A DNA stretch of 64,000 bases, from contig NZ_CP178732.1 of NCBI RefSeq assembly GCF_047324175.1, positions 1,612,001 through 1,676,000 on the forward strand, given 5' to 3'. The DNA is from Acerihabitans sp015654925. GTDB taxonomy: Bacteria > Pseudomonadota > Gammaproteobacteria > Enterobacterales > Enterobacteriaceae. The notes below the pieces were generated by a model that saw only the letters and a program-made list of their open reading frames with translations, had not been told where the DNA came from and made no database searches. Shown one piece after another: positions 1 to 8,233 of the stretch. Position 1 is the first letter of the stretch; each line of letters starts with the position of its first letter. The translations under genes and the position numbers were made by a program.

Positions 1-384
1 AAATCCGAATGGGCGGTTACAGGTTTGTACTTCTATGACGAGCAGGTAGTAGAACTGGCTAAGCAGGTCAAACCTTCTGCTCGCGGCGAGTTAGAAATTA
101 CTACCCTTAATGAGTTGTACTTGAGGCAGAATCAGTTAAACGTAGAGTTATTGGGTCGCGGTTTTGCCTGGCTGGACACCGGTACCCACGAAAGCCTGAT
201 TGAAGCGTCTGTGTTTATCCATACTATTGAAAAACGGCAGGGCTTTAAAGTTGCCTGTCTGGAAGAAATAGCCTTCAACAAAGGCTGGTTAAGCAAGGCG
301 CAGGTATTGGTAGAAGCACAGCTAATGAGCAAAACCGAGTATGGACAATATTTGATCCAAGTTGCCGGGGAAACATTTCAATGA
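1..384 (+). CDS. rfbA: Glucose-1-phosphate thymidylyltransferase, C-terminal part (runs off left edge)
   Basis: The reading frame is open from base 1 and ends at the TGA at 382-384, so only about 127 C-terminal residues are present. RmlA/RfbA makes dTDP-glucose from dTTP and glucose-1-phosphate, the first step to dTDP-L-rhamnose in the cytoplasm. The visible part carries the family-typical stretches WAVTGLYFYD, KPSARGELEITTLNELY and GRGFAWLDTGTHESL, the last being near the C-terminal end of the nucleotidyl-transferase fold. The stop overlaps the rfbC start as ATGA, so the two are translationally coupled. The gene order here is A-C-D; rfbB is not in the window and would lie upstream. The start cannot be judged. 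Confidence 0.95.
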   Translation, partial: KSEWAVTGLYFYDEQVVELAKQVKPSARGELEITTLNELYLRQNQLNVELLGRGFAWLDTGTHESLIEASVFIHTIEKRQGFKVACLEEIAFNKGWLSKAQVLVEAQLMSKTEYGQYLIQVAGETFQ

Positions 385-911
385 AAGTGCATAAGACCAA
401 AATTGATGGCGTAAAAATCATCGAGCCTAAAGTGTTCGGTGATGCTCGAGGTTTTTTCTTGGAGACGTTTGAAAAACAGCGTTATCAGTCATTGTTAGAA
501 ATAGACTTGGATTTTGTTCAGGATAACCATTCCCGGTCTTCTAAAAATGTATTGCGCGGGCTACATTTTCAGAAAACAAATCCCCAAGGCAAACTGGTTA
601 GGGTGGTACGGGGAGAAGTGTTTGATGTGGCGGTTGATATCCGTCGAAATTCGCCAACCTATGGTCAGTGGGAGGGGGTTTTATTATCCGAAGAGAACAA
701 GACACAATTTTGGATTCCGCCCGGATTAGCTCATGGCTTTGTAGTGCTGACAGATGTGGCCGATTTTGAATATAAATGCACCGATTATTATAATCCAAAG
801 CATGAAGAATGCCTGCTGTGGAACGATCCGGCGGTGGGGATTGATTGGCCTGTAACACAGCCCCTCTTATCTGAAAAAGATAAACTGGGCAAGCTATTAA
901 AGGATCTGTGA
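381..911 (+). CDS. rfbC: dTDP-4-dehydrorhamnose 3,5-epimerase
   Basis: This 176-aa cupin-type epimerase converts dTDP-4-keto-6-deoxyglucose to dTDP-4-keto-L-rhamnose. Its length is normal (family about 180). Seen: VFGDARGFFLETF near residues 18-30, the active-site block SKNVLRGLHFQ with the catalytic-base His near residue 62, KLVRVVRGEVFDVAVDIR, and FWIPPGLAHGFVVL near 110. The ATG overlaps the rfbA stop by four bases, with GGGGAA about nine bases upstream, and the stop lies three bases before the preferred rfbD start. It is part of the same dTDP-L-rhamnose operon. Confidence 0.97.
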   Translation: MKVHKTKIDGVKIIEPKVFGDARGFFLETFEKQRYQSLLEIDLDFVQDNHSRSSKNVLRGLHFQKTNPQGKLVRVVRGEVFDVAVDIRRNSPTYGQWEGVLLSEENKTQFWIPPGLAHGFVVLTDVADFEYKCTDYYNPKHEECLLWNDPAVGIDWPVTQPLLSEKDKLGKLLKDL

Positions 912-913
912 AT

Positions 914-1771
914 ATGAAAGTATTACTTACCGGGGCCAACGGTCAGCTTGGTCGCTGCTTCCAGGATCGTGTTCCCGCTGATTGGCAGATCATGGCCACT
1001 GATAGCGATTCACTGGATATCACGCATGCCCATCAGGTCGACCAAGTGGTAAACCAGTTTCAACCTGACTTGATTGTTAACTCGGCAGCTTATACGGCGG
1101 TAGATAAAGCGGAATCTGAATCCGAACTTGCTCGACGTATCAATGCGCAAGGGCCGGAAAACTTGGCCAAAGCAGCCAAAAATATTAACGCTGGTTTTGT
1201 GCATGTTTCCACTGACTATGTCTTTGACGGTACGTCGATGGTACCTTATAAAGAATCCGATGCAACCAATCCGTTGAGCGTATATGGCGTGACCAAGCTT
1301 GAGGGTGAAAAGGCTGTGTTGCAAATTTATCCGCAGTCTATCATTATCCGCACGGCTTGGGTATTCAGCGAGTATGGCAATAATTTTGTTAAAACGATGC
1401 TGCGGCTTGCTCGTGAACGAGATAGCCTGAGTATTGTTGATGACCAGCGCGGATGTCCAACCTATGCCGGTGATATTGCTCAAGCAATAATTAAAATTGC
1501 CCAACAAAAGAATGCCGGCGGGATTTATCATTTCTGCGGTGACCGGGAAGTCTCATGGAAAGAGTTCACGGATGACATTGTCGCCACTGCAAACTCGCTG
1601 ACGCTAATCAGCCATAGCCCGCTGATTAAAGGGATAAGTACCGCTGAATATCCTACAGCTGCTCATCGCCCTGCATATTCAACGTTATCCTGTGAAAAGA
1701 TCGCGGCTTATGGTATCCGTCCGTCAGATTGGATTGCAGCGTTAAATTATTGCATGGGGAAAATAGCATAA
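914..1771 (+). CDS. rfbD: dTDP-4-dehydrorhamnose reductase
   Basis: RfbD is the NAD(P)H-dependent SDR reductase that completes dTDP-L-rhamnose. The N-terminus MKVLLTGANGQLGRCF holds the GxxGxxG nucleotide-binding motif. VHVSTDYVFDG and YGVTKLEGEKAV (the YxxxK catalytic pair, near residues 128-132) follow, then IIRTAWVFSEYGNNFVKTML. I chose ATG 914 because the family starts MxxLLTGxxGQLG and AAGGA lies about 10 bases upstream; a GTG at 908 that overlaps the rfbC stop would add two residues. It is the last gene of the rhamnose operon; a hairpin about 240 bases further on is the likely end of the transcript. Confidence 0.96.
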   Translation: MKVLLTGANGQLGRCFQDRVPADWQIMATDSDSLDITHAHQVDQVVNQFQPDLIVNSAAYTAVDKAESESELARRINAQGPENLAKAAKNINAGFVHVSTDYVFDGTSMVPYKESDATNPLSVYGVTKLEGEKAVLQIYPQSIIIRTAWVFSEYGNNFVKTMLRLARERDSLSIVDDQRGCPTYAGDIAQAIIKIAQQKNAGGIYHFCGDREVSWKEFTDDIVATANSLTLISHSPLIKGISTAEYPTAAHRPAYSTLSCEKIAAYGIRPSDWIAALNYCMGKIA

Positions 1772-2174
1772 TTGATAGAGCCGGTCTGTCATTGGCAGGG
1801 CGGCAATTTTATTAATATTCTGTCTTCTTTAGAAGTGGAACGATCAACAAAGACCTTTTGTGAAACAAGGACTATCGACACGGCAAATATGTGATAAAGG
1901 CGCTGGCATGTTAAGATATTTACAGGAAGTGCGAGCCAGTGGCCAGTAAAAATGTTATATCCACCAATAAAAAACGATGCGCACGGTTCTCTATTCTTTA
2001 GATATGAAAAAACCGACACCTGGTCGGTTTTTCATCCTCTGCCGCCAGTGAGATATCGTTGCGTACAGGGCTGATCGTAGTTTTAAATTACTCATTGTTG
2101 ATGGTACAGTCAATGATCCCCTCAAAAATAAAGTCACTTTGCTAACTTTTTTATATTTTTCCTTGAACGACAAT
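1772..2174. other. Intergenic region between convergent genes
   Basis: No convincing coding sequence is seen on either strand. The only recognisable element is the symmetric terminator hairpin listed separately. The rfbD transcript on the plus strand and the solenoid-protein transcript on the minus strand converge here. Confidence 0.6.
2006..2033. terminator. Bidirectional rho-independent terminator
   Basis: The perfect stem AAAAACCGAC/GTCGGTTTTT has a short loop, an A-run on its left and a T-run on its right. It can therefore terminate both the rfbACD transcript (plus) and the transcript ending at 2175 (minus). Confidence 0.85.
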
Positions 2175-2669
2175 TTATTTTGGACGATCAAGTAAAACTT
2201 TCCCCCCAACAAACACGCCATCAGGCAGTCTTGAAATACCGGTGCTTCTAATATTAAGATCGCCTCCAACATACATTTCATCAGGTAAATGCCGGATCGG
2301 CGTATTTTCTAAATCCAATGTGCCTCCCACGCTAAATCCCCTAGGCAGTTCTTGCAGGCAACTGTTGGCCGCGAAAAGCGACCCCCCAACCTGCAGGTCG
2401 TTTGGCAGCATTTTGATCAGTGTATCCCGCAGGTCCAGTGAACCATGGACTTTCATGCCACAAGGTAGTTCGCTGATATCACATCCTTGCAATACCAATG
2501 TCCCATAAATGATCAGCTTTTCAGGCAGTCTGGTAACACTACTGCCGCACAGGTCGATAATGCACTCATCATAGCCGGTATTGCCTATATAACCTGCAAG
2601 TACGTATCCGCCCGGAGATTTGATAAAGGTGATGTTTTTTTCTACTAAAATCTGATAAAAATTAGCCAT
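2175..2669 (-). CDS. VGGSL-repeat solenoid protein, short paralogue
   Basis: This 164-aa protein has no function I can name. After about 35 residues it is built of roughly 20-22-residue repeats on the pattern LPxxLxVGGSLxLxxTxI (seen as LPNDLQVGGSLFAANS, LPRGFSVGGTLDLENT, LPDEMYVGGDLNIRST, LPDGVFVGGKVLLD). This is a leucine-rich-repeat-like beta-solenoid seen in many enterobacterial and phage-associated proteins. No signal peptide or membrane segment is visible. It is clearly related to the 259-aa protein at 3466-4245 but stops where that protein begins its extra C-terminal domain. AAGGTG lies six bases before the ATG, and the start overlaps the end of the 66-aa gene upstream by eight bases, suggesting translational coupling. 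Confidence 0.75.
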   Translation of the reverse strand: MANFYQILVEKNITFIKSPGGYVLAGYIGNTGYDECIIDLCGSSVTRLPEKLIIYGTLVLQGCDISELPCGMKVHGSLDLRDTLIKMLPNDLQVGGSLFAANSCLQELPRGFSVGGTLDLENTPIRHLPDEMYVGGDLNIRSTGISRLPDGVFVGGKVLLDRPK

Positions 2670-2862
2670 GGCTCACCTTCCGCAATGCTACGAGAATCTG
2701 CCCTGACAGCATCGGGTTGAGGTGCGAAATCATAGTCAAAAAGTAATTTGGCATCTTCTCCCCCGGCTGTGAATAGGGAGCATGGCATTTATAAGCTCTG
2801 GTTTTAAGATAAAAACAATGCTGAAATTCAGGGCGAGTTTGGGTACACTTCGGCATGGCCAT
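2662..2862 (-). CDS. Small hypothetical protein (66 aa) coupled to the solenoid gene
   Basis: I do not recognise this protein. The start is chosen as ATG 2862 because GAAGGAG lies nine to ten bases upstream; an in-frame open stretch runs further up but has no comparable site. The product begins MAMPKCTQTRPEFQHC and is basic with three cysteines (residues 6, 16, 26) and a hydrophobic patch near the C-terminus. It overlaps the start of the solenoid gene at 2669 by eight bases in another frame, the pattern of a two-gene unit. The ribosome-binding site and the overlap are the main support; codon evidence is weak because it is short. Confidence 0.5.
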   Translation of the reverse strand: MAMPKCTQTRPEFQHCFYLKTRAYKCHAPYSQPGEKMPNYFLTMISHLNPMLSGQILVALRKVSHG

Positions 2863-2999
2863 AGCGCGAGCTCCTTCAATGTGAGTTATTAATCGCCTAC
2901 CCTGTAAAAATATCATTTAGGGTAATGCCTTTATATTTTGTTTGTCGTTAAAATATAGGCTGCAATTGTTTTCAACCTAATTATATTAATGTAACTTCC

Positions 3000-3170
3000 A
3001 TGCTCAATAAAACGATTAAAACCGATCAATACCAATTGCGACTTGCGCATGAACTGCGCGCGCAACTTGAGGAGCAGGCGCGTAATGACGGCGATACGTC
3101 CCTTGCTGCCTGGATTAAACGCATGTTGCGAAAAGAGTTGCAAGCACGCGGTATTCAACCAAAAGGTTGA
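3000..3170 (+). CDS. Arc-type ribbon-helix-helix DNA-binding protein (56 aa)
   Basis: A 56-codon frame from ATG 3000 to TGA 3168-3170 encodes a product beginning MLNKTIKTDQYQLRLAHELR. KTDQYQLRLAHELRAQLEEQARNDG matches the Arc/Mnt pattern: a short beta strand with alternating residues (QYQLRL), helix A (ELRAQLEEQARN) and helix B (SLAAWIKRMLRKELQAR), though the usual RSLNAEI turn is replaced by TSLAAWI. Such proteins dimerise and read operators with the strand pair. It lies divergently from the 66-aa/solenoid gene pair and could regulate it, which is inference. No strong ribosome-binding site precedes the ATG. A weak ATGC/GCAT hairpin with five T follows near 3190-3205. The 295 bases from 3171 to 3465 hold nothing else I can support. 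Confidence 0.75.
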   Translation: MLNKTIKTDQYQLRLAHELRAQLEEQARNDGDTSLAAWIKRMLRKELQARGIQPKG

Positions 3171-3465
3171 TAATAATATAATTGAATGCTTTTGAGCATC
3201 TTTTTGTTATTGAATGCTTAGATATGATTACAAGCTGGGTGCACTTTACTGTTTTGTAATTACACTGTCAATTGGAAAGTAGGGTGGCAGGGAATAAATT
3301 ACTAATGTGTTTTAATGAAATTATATGGATGGAATTAATAATGCTTGTTATATCATTTTCGTTAAATGCAGCTTTTTATCTGGAGTGAACGCGTAATAAT
3401 GCTAAACTGAAAGCAGTATAATTTCGGCACTCACTCCTAGTGGTTGATTATTATGAGAGAGTATA

Positions 3466-4245
3466 TTAAGCAGCAGCGCTTAATTCATCAATACACTCTT
3501 GTACTTTACTTTTAATGCTACTTGTAACAGTTATACCGGTAAACTCATTAACTGTGCCATAAAAGCAGCCGGCAGAGATTTTGATTTCATCCTGTAGCCT
3601 CACCGCAAATACGGTCAGGTGGGATAAAAGTTCATCGCCATTCGGTTCGCAATTGATAAAATCCACCAGATTAAACGGCACGCTGCTCTTGTTTTTCATC
3701 TCATCGGCGATAGTGGCCAAATCGACCTGGCGGAACGCCAGGTTTGTGGTGATGTTCGCCGCATCCAGCAGCAACTGGCCGCCGACAAACAAATCGTCGG
3801 GGAGGGCGGTGATGGCGGTGCCTTTGATGTTCAGATCGCCACCCACATAAAGTCGCTCGGGTAACTGGCGGATAGGGGTATTTTGCAGATCCAATTCATT
3901 GCCGACATAAAAAGCAGCAGGCAATTCAGTCAGGCCGCTATTGCCTAATAATAGCGAGCCCCCCACTTCCAAATCCTTCGGCAATACTTTTATGGCGGTA
4001 TCACGCAGATCCAGCGAGTCGTAAATCATTAACTCATGTGGTAGTTCACTAATATTACATCCTTGCAATTGCAGCGAACCATAAATAATCAGCATGCCGG
4101 GTATAGTGGTGATATCACAACCGCGCAGATCGACTGTAAAATCTTTATAACCGATCCGGCTAATGTGGCCTAAAAGGGTGTACGCACCCGTTTTTTTAAT
4201 AAAGCTAATATTTTTATCAACCATGCATTCATACAAATTGGACAT
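3466..4245 (-). CDS. VGGSL-repeat solenoid protein with extra C-terminal domain
   Basis: This 259-aa paralogue of the protein at 2175-2669 shares near-identical openings (MxNxYxxxVxKNIxFIK) and the same repeat pattern (LPKDLEVGGSLLLGNS, LPAAFYVGNELDLQNT, LPERLYVGGDLNIKGT, LPDDLFVGGQLLLDAA). Residues 1-30 form a non-repeat cap, about 30-160 the solenoid, and 161-259 a separate domain lacking repeats, which the short paralogue does not have. No secretion or membrane signal is visible. GGAGAA lies six bases before the ATG. Function is unknown; pairing with a shorter copy beside a DNA-binding gene suggests duplication within an accessory segment. Confidence 0.75.
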   Translation of the reverse strand: MSNLYECMVDKNISFIKKTGAYTLLGHISRIGYKDFTVDLRGCDITTIPGMLIIYGSLQLQGCNISELPHELMIYDSLDLRDTAIKVLPKDLEVGGSLLLGNSGLTELPAAFYVGNELDLQNTPIRQLPERLYVGGDLNIKGTAITALPDDLFVGGQLLLDAANITTNLAFRQVDLATIADEMKNKSSVPFNLVDFINCEPNGDELLSHLTVFAVRLQDEIKISAGCFYGTVNEFTGITVTSSIKSKVQECIDELSAAA

Positions 4246-4590
4246 GACAATTCTCCATCAAACAAAAGAGCGCGCTAAAGCGCGTTTAACGTCGTTTGTT
4301 TTCAGGTTGTCACACCCGGCTACAGGTTTTACCCGTAGCATTAATACAGTAAACAAGATTGAATTCCCGATCAAGATTAATTTTGATTTGGCGATATATC
4401 ATGAGGGAAAATAGAACGAAAAATAATATTTAACCCGGTTGTTACTATAATCAATATATAAGTAAATTAGCAATTACTTTTACTAAATATTACCATCAAA
4501 ATGATGGTGGTTATGCATTTATCTGTGGACTTTATTATGCAATTTTACACAACTACGTGCTACCCACGTTTGTATTGAATCGCTGCATCC
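4246..4590. other. AT-rich intergenic region with a leader hairpin
   Basis: The perfect inverted repeat CGCGCT-AA-AGCGCG at 4271-4284 lies in the 5' leader of the minus-strand solenoid gene, about 26 bases before its start. On the minus strand it is followed by CTCTTTTG, so it could form a weak terminator or attenuator. The rest of the stretch, rich in A and T, holds no gene I can support. Confidence 0.45.
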
Positions 4591-5232
4591 CTAATTATCT
4601 TTAAACGTAAGATCAAGTTCAGCCATCAGCGTTTCAAGCCGGCTCACGCTGCCCGCGGTTTGCTGCGCCAGGGCGCCGATGAGTATCCCATAGCCGGTGG
4701 CGGCGCTGGTGACATGCACGACATACTTTTTAGTATGATCGTCTCGGCTGGTGGCGATGCCCGTCCAGTTCGGCAGATTGCCGGTACGGCCAAAAAAGCC
4801 CTGATTCACAAATCGCAAAGTGGCATCACTTGTCTTCAAATGATTAACCAGGTCAGTCAGTGTCTGATTACTCGCCCGGACGATGCTGAGGTTTACCACG
4901 ATGTCATCGGTGATAAATGAACTGGCGGCTACATCTTTATCTTTGGATAGCTGTTTGACTATCCAGCCTTGTCCAAGCACTGTCTGCTTTAAGGTTATGG
5001 GATTTTGCCACTGATATTCCATTTCCTCCGCGCCAGGGCCAGCGGGAAGGGGATTTGATGCCGTTGCTCCCAGCCCGCTGACTATTTGCCAGGGATTAGT
5101 GGGCCAAAGCGCGCATAGGGAAGAAAACGGAAGGGTTGGCTGATAGTAGCAGTATGCGGCACCCGCGATTAGCGCGGCTACCGTTACCCGCTTTTTTAAC
5201 GTATTGCCGGCCCCATGCCGTAATCCTTTCAT
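4591..5232 (-). CDS. Hypothetical membrane-anchored periplasmic protein
   Basis: This 213-aa product is not recognised. Residues 12-31 form one hydrophobic segment after a basic N-terminus (KKRVTVAALIAGAAYCYY), which reads as an uncleaved signal anchor; the cysteine there lacks a good lipobox. The remainder is soluble and mixed alpha/beta, including GWIVKQLSKDKDVAASSFITDDIVVNLSIV and a C-terminal helix SRLETLMAELDLTF, so a periplasmic domain is likely. GGAGGAA lies nine bases before the ATG, a strong site that supports a real gene. It is a single gene facing away from the polysaccharide operon. Confidence 0.65.
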   Translation of the reverse strand: MKGLRHGAGNTLKKRVTVAALIAGAAYCYYQPTLPFSSLCALWPTNPWQIVSGLGATASNPLPAGPGAEEMEYQWQNPITLKQTVLGQGWIVKQLSKDKDVAASSFITDDIVVNLSIVRASNQTLTDLVNHLKTSDATLRFVNQGFFGRTGNLPNWTGIATSRDDHTKKYVVHVTSAATGYGILIGALAQQTAGSVSRLETLMAELDLTFKDN

Positions 5233-5728
5233 AATGCGATTCCTCCGATTGCCAATCGCTTATTTTATCACCTACGATTGCGGCGCGAATAATTAATGTT
5301 GGTTAAAAGATGCCTCTTTAAGCAATAGTTCACTTTTCAGATTATCTGCATGCCTTACGGAAGGCTAGTTTACCCCCCTGATTTGCCGCAATGACTCTCC
5401 CAACGAGGTTCTCTATGATAATATTGCGGGTTTTAGCGGCGATTGTTGGCGAAAAAAATGGAGTGGGCGCAGGTAATGCCGATACTACCCATCGGCAGGG
5501 CCAGGGATCTCGCAATCTTTAAGCCTGGCGCAAGGATTGGAATCAAGGCATGGCGCATTATCTTGAAGAAAAGCACTTACAGTGATGGTAGCATGAGACG
5601 CCAAATTTTGTTGCCGGCGGAGGGGACCCAGGCTTGATAAGCGCTCAGGTTTCCCCGCAACGGTAATACAATCGGCCAAGCGGCGATAAGTGCCGGAATC
5701 GGTGGTTTATGCCTCGGTTTCACGAGGT
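5233..5728. other. Non-coding stretch upstream of the polysaccharide operon
   Basis: Short frames occur on both strands (about 60 codons at most) but none has a ribosome-binding site or a recognisable product. The promoter of the manC operon should lie in the right-hand part, just upstream of the JUMPstart element, but I cannot pick -35/-10 boxes with confidence. Confidence 0.5.
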
Positions 5729-5766
5729 CAGTGAATTGGTAGCTGCGAGCCAAGGGCGGTAGCGTG
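5729..5766 (+). promoter_or_regulatory. JUMPstart sequence with ops element (RfaH recruitment)
   Basis: The stretch reads CAGTGAATTGGTAGCTG followed by CGAGCCAAGG and then GGCGGTAGCGTG. It matches the 39-bp JUMPstart consensus closely and ends in an exact ops core GGCGGTAGCNTG (5755-5766). In enterobacteria this element in the nascent transcription bubble pauses RNA polymerase and loads RfaH, which allows long polysaccharide operons to be read through. It lies 91 bases before the manC start, the usual leader position. Confidence 0.93.
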
Positions 5767-5857
5767 CCAATTTTTTATTTCGTTGATGCATCTAGCGCAT
5801 AACCCTTTGTTTTATAATAGTGCGCATAACTAGACAGATGTGATTTAAGGAACAGGA

Positions 5858-7270
5858 ATGTTACTTCCAGTTATCATGGCAGGCGGCACGGGCAGCAGGT
5901 TGTGGCCTATGTCCAGGGAGCTTTACCCGAAACAATTTTTGCGCTTGCACGGTGTGAACTCGATGCTACAGGAAACCCTGTTGCGTCTCAAAGGTATCGA
6001 GGTGCGCGAGCCTGTCGTGATTTGCAACAAAGAACACCGGTTTATGGTGGCGGAACAGCTGCGTGAAATTGATAAGCTGTCCAATAATATTATCCTTGAG
6101 CCTATCGGCCGCAACACCGCGCCCGCGATAGCGCTTGCCGCGCTGAATGCGAGCGCCAACGGCGACGATCCGTTACTGCTGGTCCTGGCCGCCGATCATG
6201 TGATTAACGATATCCCGGCGTTTCACCGGGCGATCGAGGCGGCCATTCCGTTTGCCAGCAAAGATAGCCTGGTCACCTTCGGCATTGTCCCCACCGGTCC
6301 CGAGACCGGTTATGGCTACATTCAGCGCGGTGAACCCACCGGTGATGGCACTACCGGTTACCGGGTTAAATGTTTTGTCGAAAAACCCAGCCAGGTGGTG
6401 GCGGAAAAATATATTGAGAGCGGCGAGTATTACTGGAACAGCGGGATGTTTATGTTCCGCGCCAAACGCTACCTGGAAGAGTTGGCGCAATTCCGCCCGG
6501 ATATTCTTGATGCCTGCCGCAAGGCCCTGGATCATAATGTGGGCGGCAGCGATTTTATTACCGTGGATCAGGAGCGTTTTACCGCCTGTCCGGACGAATC
6601 CATTGATTATGCCGTAATGGAACAAACCCGGCATGGCGTCGTGGTGCCCCTGGATGCGGGCTGGAGCGATGTGGGTTCGTGGTCCGCTTTGTGGGAAGTT
6701 AACGAAAAAGAGCAAGACGGCAACGCGTTGACCGGGGATATTTTCCTGCATGATACGCACGGCTGCTATATTAATACCGACGAAAAGCTGGTGGCGGCGA
6801 TTGGCGTGGAAAATCTGGTTATCGTCAATACCAAGGACGCGGTACTGGTGGTGGATAAATCCCAGGTGCAGGACGTCAAGCGCGTGGTGGAATATCTTAA
6901 GGCCAACCAGCGCAGCGAATATCGCCGGCATCGCGAAGTGTATCGTCCCTGGGGGCGGTGCGATCTGGTGGTCGCGGAAAACCGCTTTAACGTCAATCGC
7001 ATTACGGTTAAACCGGGTGCGAGTTTTTCTGTGCAGATGCATCATCACCGCGCGGAGCACTGGATTATCCTGGCCGGTACGGCCAAGGTGACCATTGCCG
7101 ACAAGACCTTCCTGCTAACGGAAAACCAATCCACCTTTATTCCGATCGGCGCAGTCCATACGCTGGAAAATCCGGGCAAAATCACGCTTGAATTGCTTGA
7201 GGTGCGTTCGGGTTCCTATCTCGGCGATGATGACGTTATTCGTATCAAAGACCACTATGGCCGCAATTAG
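5858..7270 (+). CDS. manC: Mannose-1-phosphate guanylyltransferase / mannose-6-phosphate isomerase (first copy)
   Basis: This 470-aa type II bifunctional enzyme makes GDP-mannose from mannose-1-phosphate and GTP. The pyrophosphorylase signature GGTGSRLWPMSRELYPKQF is at residues 9-27, FVEKP near 173-177 and GWSDVGSWSALWEV near 268. The C-terminal cupin isomerase half contains NRITVKPGASFSVQMHHHRAEHW with its metal-binding histidines. AAGGAAC lies just before the ATG. It is the first gene after the JUMPstart element. A close paralogue of almost the same length sits at the end of the operon (18743-20164). Confidence 0.97.
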   Translation: MLLPVIMAGGTGSRLWPMSRELYPKQFLRLHGVNSMLQETLLRLKGIEVREPVVICNKEHRFMVAEQLREIDKLSNNIILEPIGRNTAPAIALAALNASANGDDPLLLVLAADHVINDIPAFHRAIEAAIPFASKDSLVTFGIVPTGPETGYGYIQRGEPTGDGTTGYRVKCFVEKPSQVVAEKYIESGEYYWNSGMFMFRAKRYLEELAQFRPDILDACRKALDHNVGGSDFITVDQERFTACPDESIDYAVMEQTRHGVVVPLDAGWSDVGSWSALWEVNEKEQDGNALTGDIFLHDTHGCYINTDEKLVAAIGVENLVIVNTKDAVLVVDKSQVQDVKRVVEYLKANQRSEYRRHREVYRPWGRCDLVVAENRFNVNRITVKPGASFSVQMHHHRAEHWIILAGTAKVTIADKTFLLTENQSTFIPIGAVHTLENPGKITLELLEVRSGSYLGDDDVIRIKDHYGRN

Positions 7271-7378
7271 CCAGACGCCGGATTGCGCAACCTATCTGTT
7301 CTAAGCCGATGGCCGCCAAGGTTAACGGGGTGAAAATCTGTCCCCGGGCTTGCCGGCCATAATTTAAGGAATCCAATT

Positions 7379-7432
7379 ATGCTCATGCAGGAAATAACCG
7401 CTGAGATGCTGAAGCTTCTGGGTGGTAAATAA
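7379..7432 (+). CDS. Possible 17-aa leader ORF upstream of wzm
   Basis: The short frame MLMQEITAEMLKLLGGK ends in TAA three bases before the wzm ATG. It has a good ribosome-binding site (TAAGGA, eight bases upstream), better than that of wzm itself, which has only GGTGG inside this ORF. It could be a translational feeder for wzm, or a remnant of a lost gene. Its coding status is uncertain because it is so short. Confidence 0.35.
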   Translation: MLMQEITAEMLKLLGGK

Positions 7433-7435
7433 CAC

Positions 7436-8233
7436 ATGTTACATGCCTTGCTTAGTGGTATCAGTCGTTATCGTGGTTTTATCATCGACAGTATCAAACG
7501 GGACTTCCAGTCGCGTTATCAAAGCAGCTTTTTAGGCGCTATCTGGCTGGTGCTGCAGCCCATTGCCATGATCGCCGTGTATACGCTGGTGTTCTCGGAA
7601 TTGATGCGGGCGCGCCTGCCGGATATGAATACGCCTTTTGCGTATAGCATCTACCTGTGCTCGGGGGTGCTGACCTGGGGATTATTCGCCGAAACGCTCA
7701 ATGGCCTGGTTAACGTGTTTCTCACCAATGCCAATATTCTTAAAAAATTAAGCTTCCCCCGTATTTGCTTGCCGATAATCGTAGCCTGCTCATCGTTTAT
7801 TAATTTTTTGATTATATTCTCGCTGTTCATGGTGTTTCTCATCGTTACCGGTAATTTCCCCGGCTGGGTGTTTTTTACGATTATTCCGGTATTGTTTATT
7901 CAGATGCTATTTACCGTTGGCCTGGGCGTGGTGCTTGGGGTGATGAACGTCTTTGTCCGCGATGTTGGCCAATTCGTCGGCATTTTGCTGCAATTCTGGT
8001 TCTGGTTTACGCCGATAGTCTATGTCAGCAAGACATTGCCTGACTGGGCGAGCGATGCGTTAAAATATAACCCGATGGCAACCATTGTCGCCAGTTATCA
8101 GAATATATTGCTCTATCACCGGAGCCCTGATTTTAACTCTCTCCTGCCGGTTACCATCGCCGCCATTATTTTATTTGGCGTGGGTTGGAGGATGTTCAAG
8201 AAGCATTCGGCTGATATTGTGGACGAATTATAA
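7436..8233 (+). CDS. wzm: O-polysaccharide ABC transporter, permease Wzm
   Basis: Wzm is the membrane half of the ABC exporter that moves a finished lipid-linked polysaccharide to the periplasmic side. The 265-aa length is normal. It opens with a cytoplasmic amphipathic stretch (IIDSIKRDFQSRYQSSFLGAIWLVLQP, the ABC2-permease motif) and has about six hydrophobic segments, including LWGLFAETLNG-type and FVGILLQFWFWFTPIVY regions. It is followed by wzt with a TAATG overlap. The start is the only ATG near the family N-terminus. Confidence 0.95.
   Translation: MLHALLSGISRYRGFIIDSIKRDFQSRYQSSFLGAIWLVLQPIAMIAVYTLVFSELMRARLPDMNTPFAYSIYLCSGVLTWGLFAETLNGLVNVFLTNANILKKLSFPRICLPIIVACSSFINFLIIFSLFMVFLIVTGNFPGWVFFTIIPVLFIQMLFTVGLGVVLGVMNVFVRDVGQFVGILLQFWFWFTPIVYVSKTLPDWASDALKYNPMATIVASYQNILLYHRSPDFNSLLPVTIAAIILFGVGWRMFKKHSADIVDEL

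Noticed and set aside
5443..5637. 64-codon plus-strand frame upstream of JUMPstart
   Set aside because: No ribosome-binding site, no recognisable protein and overlapping a similar antisense frame.
6173..7060. Long minus-strand frame (295 codons) inside manC
   Set aside because: Antisense shadow of manC: histidine-rich nonsense with no family features.
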